From Spisula solida (taxonomy: Eukaryota > Mollusca > Bivalvia > Venerida > Mactridae): DNA of 64,000 nucleotides. Shown here one piece after another: positions 55,405 through 64,000 of the stretch. The stretch is taken from the NCBI GenBank assembly GCA_947247005.1, contig OX365953.1:9677001-9741000 (forward strand), given 5' to 3'. The notes under the pieces were generated by a model. The model did not search any database, was not told the origin of the DNA, and worked only from the letters and a program-made list of their open reading frames with translations. Each line of letters begins with the position of its first letter. Positions within the stretch are counted from its first letter, which is position 1. The translations under genes and the position numbers were made by a program.

Positions 55405-56535
55405 TATTTCTTATATCACAGGCCTAAGAAATTATACCACAAAATACAGAGTTTTGAAATTCCCCATCATCCCGTCATTACTATATATAATAGACAGGTT
55501 GACAACGCTTTTTTTCCGGCCCCTACACGAATCCACTATTTAACGCATCACCCGGCCGGGAAACGGTTGCAATCTGGTCTAGATGTGTTTTACTACATAC
55601 AACAATCAATTTATCTACCGTTGAACTTGTTATTACCTGCGAGCCTTGAGCGAGCAGATATATTGGATAGCATAAAGTAAAAAGTCCATGGAGGGGCACG
55701 TGACCTGTTCTCGATGGTTTACGATTTCAAAAAAAAAATCCAAAAAAAAGATGCATTTTGTAAGAATGTCGTGAACCAGACTAATTCCATTATTCCATGC
55801 GGATAACATCGGTCTTTGTCGCATTGCAATAGTTTATTTACCGAAGACATCAGAACTGTCCGAAATTTCAGTGAGCGCTAGGCAATATTGAGACCATGGA
55901 TCTAAACAGCAGGTGACTGCAGCTGCAAAAGCACAGCGCTTCCCAGTCAATTGTCATGGAATTATCGGAATTGGTTTATGATCTTTGATATTGTTGTACA
56001 CTGAAAACATGTCTTATGATAATACCTTTTAATGAACTGATACGAGGTTTTATTTATTAGCATATAAATATTATATGAAACAAGGGAGTCATAATATGCA
56101 ATTAAGTGTCTTGAAAATTGATTTGTTATACATCAAATTATTTAACAATTTGTTGATAAATTTCGTATGTCAAATTATCGTGCATATAGTTTTCCCAATT
56201 TGAAAGCTACCGGCCTATCGCGCTTATTTTTCTCTCACAATTTTGAGATTTTCATGCTTAATTTTATACACACAAGCTGTTGAATTATGCAGATAGAAGG
56301 TCGAGGATCCAGTCAATTCTCTGTCAAATGAAGTCGGTACATCATTTGCTCGCAGGAACTATTTGACTTGTAAGTTATATTTCATGTATTTCATTTTTAG
56401 ATCAATGGTTCCGATTCCATGACTGTCGGTTGTTTACAAATTTTCTCACCGTAGACTGATTCCGTGTTTCTATCGTAGAGCGGGTCAAAACATGACAAAT
56501 GGTACCAGTCTAAGTCCCGCAGTGAATGGTAAGGC
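55405..56535 (+). mobile_element. Element E: second 3' fragment of the element D family, inverted, with its own insertion
   Basis: Plus-strand sequence at 55420-55640 closely matches the reverse complement of 57110-57310 (shared blocks such as GGCCTAAGAAATTATACCAC and GGGAAACGGTTGCAATC). It then stops matching and resumes at about 56365-56440 (GTATTTCATTTTTAGAT, ATTCCATG). The intervening 0.7 kb is an insertion whose ends read CCTGCGAGC and GCTCGCAGG. With element D this forms a 1.6-kb-spaced inverted repeat. Confidence 0.7.
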
Positions 56536-56757
56536 TTTGTGTCATTAGCGTAAATTATTTAAAGTCTAATAATGTTCCTATTTTATCATAAATAAATAAA
56601 CTTAGAATATAACCTACATTATGAGCCAATGAAAACGTCGCATTTTCGCGGTCAAATGAAAATTTAATAATTAAAATTTTCTCTTAACAGACTTGGCGTC
56701 TTGCGTTGGCGCTAATTCCTATCGGCCAATCAGAATGCAGAATGTTATATTCTAAGT

Positions 56758-56860
56758 TAGTTAGAACATATTAAGTAAATTTTAATGACTAAAAAGTCCT
56801 CGCTTCGCTTCGCTCGCTCCGCCCTTTTTAATCATTAAAATATACTTAATATGTTCTAAC
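56758..56860. repeat. Palindromic foldback element, copy 2
   Basis: AGTTAGAACATATTAAGTAA pairs with its complement at the right end (TTAATATGTTCTAACT). The loop is GC-rich, with CGCTTCGCTTCGCTCGC. Same family as 25640-25748; flanking AATGCAGAATGTTATATTCT also matches. Confidence 0.82.
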
Positions 56861-56989
56861 TATAACATAAGCATTTTCAAATTTGTACTTTTAATTTTAT
56901 TACATTACAATATTAATTAAAATAAATTGTATAAAGTTTGAAATATTGTTTATTGTTATATGCAAATAAGTAAGGGAAGTCAGCGGTAA

Positions 56990-58600
56990 TCAGCGTGTCG
57001 TTTGGTATTCACTGCGGGACTGTTTTTTAACGAGACAGCCATGGAATCAGAACCCTCAATCTAAAAATGAAATACCTGAAATATAACTTATGACACGTTC
57101 GATGGTAGATATATTGATTGTTTTGTGTAGTATTTCACATCTAGACTCGATTGCAACCGTTTCCCGGTCCAATGATGCGTTAAATAGTGGAATCATACAG
57201 GGGCCAGAAAAAAGCGATGCCAACCTGTCTATTATATATAGTAATGACGGGATGATGGGGAATTTCAAAACTCTGTATTTTGTGGTATAATTTCTTAGGC
57301 CTGTGCTTATATTATCATATAAAGGACATTTGAGCAAAACATGCAGTTCATTTTCTACACCATCATTGCATACCGGACAGATTCTATTATTTACTACAAG
57401 ACCTTCCAGTCTCAAGACGAATCGGGGCTACCCCGCATCGAAACTTTGCCAGTGCCGATCTGTGTTTCATAGGCATCACAATCTTAAGATATTCTACAGT
57501 TTCAAAACTAAATTAAATTTTTTATATGTTCTAAGCTTATTGCCCTGATTTTTTGGTCTGATCATACAATATAGATACTCAATCCACTCATCTAGATATT
57601 GGTTCATAACATTTTCCTGTATTTTCTTTAATATAATAGTTTTAAACATATGCATATTATCAATGTCAATATATTCCACACAATCATATTTCCTGAACAG
57701 TTCCTTTACATTGAAGTGCTAATTTCTACACTTCTAACATTTAAATGTTTACAGTGTTCAAAATCATTTTATTTACTCTCCCATCATCCATTTTGGAAAA
57801 TCTACAGTACAGTGATATAACACATTTCAACTGTCTAGACATAGTAGGCTCCCATGCCATGTCACCGGCTACAGCATGCTTGTGTGTATACCTGCCCGTG
57901 CCCATAAAGAACCTCATAACTCTGTTCTCCACAGCCTCAATGCATGAGATTTGTTTCGTACCCCAGATGGCTGCGCCATATGCTACCGCAGACAAGACAA
58001 CAGAGTCATATAGCTTAGAGTAAACACGGAATGGCATATCACCAATTGACTTAAATTTTGCAATGAGTAGACCCAAAGCACGTCCTGGTGCCTGTGCCAC
58101 AAACCTAGCAGTCACCTTAAAATCTAGAAATTCATTCAGAGTGAGCCCAAGGTAAGTATATTTATCAGCATATTCTAGCACTTTATCATTACATTTAAAT
58201 ACAAACTGTGACCTTGGCATGGACATAGATCTAAAGTGTACTGCATTGCTCTTAGACATATTAATGGTCATGTGGTTAGTATCACACCAGCTATACAAGC
58301 AGTTTAACATCATTTGTAAATCATTTTCATTTTTTGCCAAAATCACTAAATCATCCGCATTTAACAATCTTGATAGACAAGTACCATTTTCAAGCTCTAT
58401 ACCTAGGCCTAATGCCTTTAACTTTACAGCAAGGTCATTTACGAAACAGTTAAAAAGTATTGGTGAGATAATACACCCCTGACGTAGACCAATCTTTACA
58501 TCAAACCAATCACTTCTATAGCCATTTACTTTGACACTAGATTGAACATTTTCATATACATGTAATGACATTACAGCCTTAAGCATCTTATTATTAACAC
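56990..58600 (-). pseudogene. Element D, 3' half: RT palm end, thumb and C-terminal domain
   Basis: Minus strand. The frame 58600-57741 reads GVNNKMLKAVMSLHVYENVQ, IGLRQGCIISPILFNCF, then LLNADDLVILAKN, MNMSKSN-like and YTYLGLTLNEFLDFK. The catalytic box at 58350-58361 is NADD instead of YADD/FADD, which may itself impair activity. After a stop at 57741 the C-terminal part includes 57679-57494 and 57415-57056, with CPVCNDGVENELHVLLKC (C-x2-C..H..C). It is continuous with the 5' half at 61256-63322 once the 2.65-kb insertion at 58604-61252 is removed. Confidence 0.82.
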
Positions 58601-58603
58601 CAA
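58601..58603 (+). repeat. 3-bp target-site duplication (CAA), left
   Basis: CAA next to the TAGACC end of the DNA transposon, matching 61253-61255. Confidence 0.7.
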
Positions 58604-61252
58604 TAGACCTTGAGCTGACAATTGACCCTGCTCCCCCCCAGGGGGAATTTTCAACACTATGATTTTCTTAAACCTTATGGTAGGTGGCATACACAGACAA
58701 AAGTTTGCAAGTTTTTGTTGGGGCTTTAACGAGTTACGGAGATTTGAAATACGTGACTATGCGATTTTCTACAGGAATCACTAATTTTGCTTATATGATA
58801 TTATAAACATGCTAACTGTTCAATAAATCATAGGAATAAGACATTTATGTATGTTAAATATATTTAAAATTGAAACATATCAGTTGTACAAATTATTATA
58901 GGCAAAAAATGTGATATAACATACGTAATTTACGTTACTTTGCATGAAATTACTAAAATATTAAAAAAACAGTCAACGTACATGACGTTTTTAAGTTAAG
59001 AAATGATGATACTGATTAGTATGCAGCTCAATAATGTATATAGCTATAGTACAACTACACAAATAGTTAATTGATATGAAATGCCATGTAAATTCTAATA
59101 TAAGGGTTTTTTTTCAACAATATTTCAGTTAAAATTTCGGTATAACACATATAGTGGGGTGACAATTGGTGATTTTTTGGGGGTAGCTAGGTGACAGCTA
59201 AAGTAGAACAAGCAATGTTATATACCAAAATGTTCGCCTATGTATGTACTATATGGAACTGCCGGCATAAATTGTCGACACGTGGTGTGGACCCAGAAAT
59301 TCAAGATAGCGTCCAAGATGGCCGCCATAATTTACAAATATACTTAAAATTCTATGTTCTCATGCATTTTTATTTATTTATGTATACTTATAGTCACAAA
59401 TATTTGCTTAGATATTATTCATTTGATAATGTACATCATATGGACATACAAGACTGACCACTTTGAAGTCAATGTCATATCAAGTTCAAGTTACGAAACA
59501 TTTGCCCTATGGGATATGCAACACTGAAAAGTTCAGGCATCCCAAGACCAAATGGGGTACATAACACTTGTCAAGTACAACAACCCATTGTCATATTCGG
59601 TGCTCACCATCACAGAGTACAGCCATCCAATGCCGCATGGGGTAGTCACTACCACTTATTATAGCCATACTAAGCCATAAGGGGTACTCTTAACTAAACC
59701 CTTTGTTATGCTTACCACTACCATCACAGGTTCCATTTGGTACCCACAACCTCAGAGTAGAGTCATCTGAGGCCCTAATGGGAACCCACCAAATCTGAGT
59801 ACAGTCACCAAAGCCATTTTGGGTACTCAACATCACAGATTAAGCCATCCCAGGCCTCATTGGGAACCCACCAAAACAGATTTCAGCCCTCCTAGGCCAT
59901 ATTAGGAACCCACCACCACAGATTACAGCCCTCCTAGGCCATATTGGGAACTCAACAACACAGATTTCAGTCATCCTATGCCATATTGGGAACCCATCCT
60001 CACAGATTTCACCCTCTCATAAAGATATTAATTGAGGGACAATCTGTGTTCTAGTTTCATAGTTTGAGTATTAAATTTGTGTGTGTGTATTAAGTTAAAT
60101 ACATATTGTATAAAGTAAACAAAAATACTTGTACGTTTGGGATTTTACAAAGATAAGTCAACATTGTGTTAAAATTACAGCATACATGTGTATATGATAT
60201 TGTAAAGTTTGTAAGTAAGGTAACGTAAATTGAAACATAAATTGTTTTTTTTAAATACATGTGTTGAAAGTTCAAATGCAAACTGCAATAAAAGATATTT
60301 TGATTTGAAAATCAATTATTTTTAGTGGTAAAGTTTGTCTAAAGTACATTTAACAGAATACAAGGCTAGTAAATTGTAATTTTGTTTGATATTTAAATAC
60401 ATGTACGTTATAGTTTACATGTTGTTTAGTTAAATATACAGTTTAAACTGCAAACCTATAATAAGTTTTGAGTAGGATTAAATTGTTATTTCTTTATTTT
60501 TAATTGTTTTAAGTACGTTTTTAAGACACTGAAGACATGCACTTTAATTTTTATGTTTGGTAACGTAAAGTGCAAAGTAGTATTGCCTTAACATATCTTA
60601 CAAGTAAGAGACTTGTTAATATATATAATATAAACCATTATTAATAATATATTATAAAGTGGTATTATATGTAATTGAAAAGTGTATGATACAATTTGAA
60701 TACTTGAAATTATTGAAGGAATGAAAAACGCACATGTTTTGGAGAATGGGTGACATTTTAAGAATCGCTACCAGACATCTATCTCTTAACCTATACTGGC
60801 AATCTATACATCATTTTTAGGTTGAATGTTGAACTTTTTAATGGTAACTTCATCATTTGATTACCTGGTCATCTAAATTTGCAATAAAAAACTTTATACC
60901 AAAAACCTTTTGTTTTTTTAGGGTAACGTATGTTTTCCCATATTTATCTTCTTTAACATTGCATTTTGGCATTGAAATTCAATCAGTTTGCAGCTACTAG
61001 TTTACTCTCTTGAATAACATATGCAAACTTGGAATTATTAAATAGCATAATGGTACAATTTATCTTTAAAAATTACATTTTTTATTTTATATTTTGGGGG
61101 TAACGTATTTTAAAGCGTGGTAACGGAGAAAAGCCCCACCCGCCAGTTGCCAACTTTATGCCAAAATGTTCGCCACACCTTGGGGTTTCAAAAAAATATG
61201 GTCCACAACATTCCCCCTGGGGGGAGCAAAACCCCCTCTGGCTCACGGTCTA
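58604..61252. mobile_element. 2.65-kb non-autonomous DNA transposon inside element D
   Basis: Diverged terminal inverted repeats start TAGACC(T/G)TGAGC at both ends, share GCTCCCCCC(C)AGGGGGAAT about 30 bases in, and stay recognisable for about 130 bases. They are flanked by CAA at 58601-58603 and 61253-61255. Deleting the element with one CAA makes element D read RIAHIGVNNKML in frame, which fixes the borders to the base. Inside are a degenerate 42-bp repeat (59.47-60.02 kb) and AT-rich sequence, with no transposase. The superfamily is uncertain; a 3-bp duplication fits PIF/Harbinger-, CACTA- or Zator-like elements. Confidence 0.82.
59470..60018. repeat. Degenerate 42-bp tandem repeat within the DNA transposon
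   Basis: Units such as CACAGATTTCAGCCCTCCTA followed by GGCCATATT(G/A)GGAACCCAC. Three neighbouring units near 59878-60003 are each 42 bases, and older units decay to the left. Confidence 0.75.
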
Positions 61253-61255
61253 CAA
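61253..61255 (+). repeat. 3-bp target-site duplication (CAA), right
   Basis: CAA next to the GGTCTA end of the DNA transposon, matching 58601-58603. Confidence 0.7.
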
Positions 61256-63322
61256 TATGTGCAATACGGTTCCACAAAATGGATCGGTCAACCGTATCAT
61301 AGGCTTTTTGGAAGTCTATAAAAGCAGCAAATGTAGGCGGTCTTTTCTGGAGCCTAGATTCAACAATGGTTGTCAGACTTGCCAAATGGTCAGATGTACT
61401 TCTCCCTTTTCTGAAACCGTTCTGCTCAACTTGCAACATATTACCATTTTCAAGCCATTTTGATAATCTTTCATTCAAAATTGAACAGTATAACTTGTAC
61501 ATAGTTGAAGGTAATGTAATTCCTCTGTATGACATAGGATCTCTAGGGTCTAACATATTTGATTTTGGTATTGGATTGAATATACATTTGCCCTAGTCAG
61601 ACGGCACCTTTCCAGACTCAAAAGAAACATTAAAAATTCTATGTAAAAGTGATACACTTGTATTATTTCTGAAAATTTCATATGGAATGTTATCTAACCC
61701 ACTGGCTTTATTCTTACCAGCTTTACTTATGGCTTTTTCAACCTCAAGAACAGATAAATTTTCATTAAATTCTGGTACGATTTCAGCATTATCTATACTA
61801 TTGTCTATAATATCAGTATAATTTACATTCTGTACATCCTGATTACATTGGTATAGTTTTGCAAAACTTGTTTCCCAGTGTCTAACAACATGGACTGGAT
61901 GCGAATTCACAGAGCCGTTTTCTTCAACAAATTCCATTGGTATGTCTTTAGTTTTAGCCGAGTTCACACTCACTTTCCCAATTGATTTCCAAAATTTATT
62001 TTGATCTTGCTCTACACTGGCCAACAATTCATCCTGCAAACTATACCAATATCTTCTTTTCGCAGACTGCACTTCTCTATTAAAAGTCTTCCTAGAATTG
62101 GTAAAATGTACTTTTAATTGCTTTTTTCTATATGGAACAGTGCATTTAAGCCATGATTTTTCAGCAATACATGATAAATTCCATAATTCCGATAATCTAT
62201 CAGACCACCATGGTTTACCGACCTTTCGCTTCCGATTTGAAATTGAGTCACCACTAGCCTTAACCCGGTTGAGGAATGTTCAAAATTATCTCTGACTTAA
62301 TAGTGCTACAGACTGACATGTAGCAGTGACCAATACATTCCTGCGTTCGAAATCCCTGCTCCATATCATTGACCGACTGTAGCAATTGTTGTACAGTATC
62401 AACACCCTGCAGAAAAGAATCTGGAATTTTATCAGTTGAGAACTTAATTTGTTCTTGTTTCTTGGGCAACACATGAGGAACAGACACACCACGAAATGCA
62501 TGTTTAACATTCCAAAAAAGAAGCGAATGATCGGGAACACCAACTGGTTACTGGAAATTAATTTCCTGCACCAGATAACGCTGAATCCATCAAACAGATG
62601 CAAATCTGTGTGACTGACTAAACAAAAATCTACCACAGAAGAACCTTGCGGTCTTATACATGTATAATCATTTTTACATAATTTCTGCCATTTAATATAC
62701 ATAGATTGGCATTAATTAAAAATTCTATAAATGGTTTACTGTATGCATTACTTGTATAATCTATCACGTTTCTGATTGGCACACTATCGACTCCCTCAAT
62801 AAAATCGCTGTCTTTGCCAAAGCGGCTATTAAAATCGCCACAAATAATAATGGTGCCTTTATTTTGATATGCATAACTTCCAGTAAGAACTTTATCAAAG
62901 AACATAGTAGGATCAAAAACTCTTGGTGAGTTTTTTGGGGGCAAGTAACACACGCACACGCACACGCACACGCACACGCACACGCACACGCACACATATA
63001 ATAAGATACATTGTTATTGTTCTCTTCCAATAAAATCCATAAAATACCTTCATCATTACTGTCAATAACAGATATATCAAAATAGTCATACATTTCCTTC
63101 TTAATAACCCCCCCCCCTGAACCTGACCTGGCATTTCTATGTATATATTTTCTGTTATAACCTATCCAAACATAATTTTCAAGAGATAAATTTTCATTTA
63201 GTTTTAGATGGGTTTCTGCTACCCCTATAACATCAAGACAATATTGATTAATGATAGATTCTCTAAAATTAGAATTTATTGATTCAATGTCATTGTTCCA
63301 TTTGTTCACGTTCCAAAATCCT
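61256..63322 (-). pseudogene. Element D, 5' half: endonuclease, connector and RT start
   Basis: Minus strand from GFWNVNKWNND (about 63322), through LDVIGVAETHLKLNE (catalytic Glu), GSGGGVIKKE, a (CACACG)n expansion, then IIICGDFNSRFGKDSDF, SSVVDFCLVSH and PDHSLLFWNVKHAF (SDH-like box, about 62530), spread over several frames. Connector and RT: FWKSIGKVSVN, NKASGLDNIPYEIF, a stop near 61593, SYRGITLPSTMYKLYCSILN, QNGFRKGRSTSDHL and FAAFIDFQKAYDTVDRSILW (motif A), ending RIAHI at the DNA transposon. It is an APE-type non-LTR element with CR1/RTE-like features; I do not assign the clade. Confidence 0.82.
62949..62996. repeat. Hexanucleotide microsatellite (CACACG)n
   Basis: About eight units of CACACG/CACGCA type. 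It sits in the endonuclease region of element D, where it would add repeated Cys-Ala or Arg-Val codons depending on frame. Confidence 0.95.
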
Positions 63323-64000
63323 GATGTCCACTAATATTGAGATCTACCCCCACGTGGGCCACCACTATACATACATGTATAGTGTATTTATGTAAAGGAG
63401 CGCACGGAATATTCTTATGACCGAGGTCAAGTTCGACTACCTATAAATAATGGAAATGAAACAAAAACTTTTGGTATATATACAAGTACGAGTACTTTAA
63501 TTTAAAAAAGGATTATGTTATAGTCCGTTTGCGGCGAAAAAAATCGTCTAAATGTCGATTTCTCAGTATTTACTGCACCTACAAGTATGATATTTTGCAC
63601 GAGTAAATGAAATGTATCTACCTAATATACAATTAAATCTAAGCAACATCGGACATGTGTGCAAAACGTGTTTTTCATAAGTTCTATGTAAAATATTTGT
63701 AGTTTACAATGAAACTTCATGTTAGAAGACTCGATGCACACAACAGCCAATTTTATGGTCATGTGACACGTCTAACGGTAGATTTACGTATTTGTAACCT
63801 ATTTAATATAGCATATACGAGGCCCGTCTGTACATCTGTACTGTCCATGTGTATCATATTTTCGGGTCTAAACGTAAAAATGGCTTGCGTCTAGCAGCCT
63901 CCTTCTCAAACTATAAAAACACGGATTTTACAGCGTCTTTAACGATTTTGACTGCTTAATATTAGGCATTCTTCAAACGTGTTCATGAATGTCGATTTCA
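63323..64000. other. Right end of the window, nothing recognised
   Basis: Probably includes the 5' end of element D. No exon with clear splice sites was found. Confidence 0.4.

Noticed and set aside
58604..61252. Autonomous transposase inside the DNA transposon
   Set aside because: The longest frames are under 90 codons and show no transposase motif.
62654..63309. Cys-Ala-rich or Arg-Val-rich peptides as novel repeat proteins
   Set aside because: They are translations of the (CACACG)n microsatellite inside the element D endonuclease.

Overview
The window is nuclear DNA from an invertebrate animal, most likely a bivalve mollusc. The host genes are split into many short exons with GT..AG introns, the background is AT-rich, and it is packed with non-LTR retrotransposons, tRNA-derived SINEs, MITEs and minisatellites. 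The species is inferred from these features, not read directly.

Three host genes can be read. TBL2 (transducin beta-like 2, an ER-anchored WD40 protein) lies on the minus strand at 165-9107, with nine exons visible and the 3' end off the left edge. THOC6 (the WD40 subunit of the THO/TREX mRNA-export complex) lies head-to-head with it on the plus strand, with eleven exons at 11652-26022 that splice in frame to about 335 codons; only a short 5' coding exon is missing. A GT10 alpha-1,3-fucosyltransferase lies on the minus strand at 35975-37062; its catalytic region is intact but its N-terminal membrane anchor is not seen.

THOC6 introns hold most of the unusual splice-site structure. One is a tandem array carrying decoy copies of its own 3' splice site, one exon end has an exact 60-bp in-frame duplication of its 5' splice site, and one acceptor abuts a 25-bp minisatellite. 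The same introns hold two MITE families, a mariner-type MITE, a SINE, and a foldback element with Mutator-like target duplications that carries a tRNA-like sequence in each arm.

From about 26 to 41 kb the window is mostly repeats: nested tandem-repeat elements (27.9-29.9 kb), a 5.1-kb long-terminal-inverted-repeat element (30205-35336), the fucosyltransferase gene, a retroelement 3' end, and a 1.05-kb mariner-type MITE.

From 42.2 to 54.2 kb three non-LTR retrotransposons are nested. Decayed element A (+) was hit by element B (-), which was then hit by element C (+), whose 1.2-kb-residue ORF is still open. B landed inside the catalytic YADD box of A and made a 15-bp target duplication. B encodes a 2A-like DVETNPGP motif just before its endonuclease. 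From 57 to 63.3 kb a fourth element, D (-), has its reverse transcriptase interrupted by a 2.65-kb DNA transposon whose removal with a 3-bp duplication restores the frame. An inverted 3' fragment of the D family lies at 55.4-56.5 kb.

I see no defence system, CRISPR array, operon or complete virus. The most novel material is the splice-site repeat structure of THOC6 and the nested and chimeric mobile elements.
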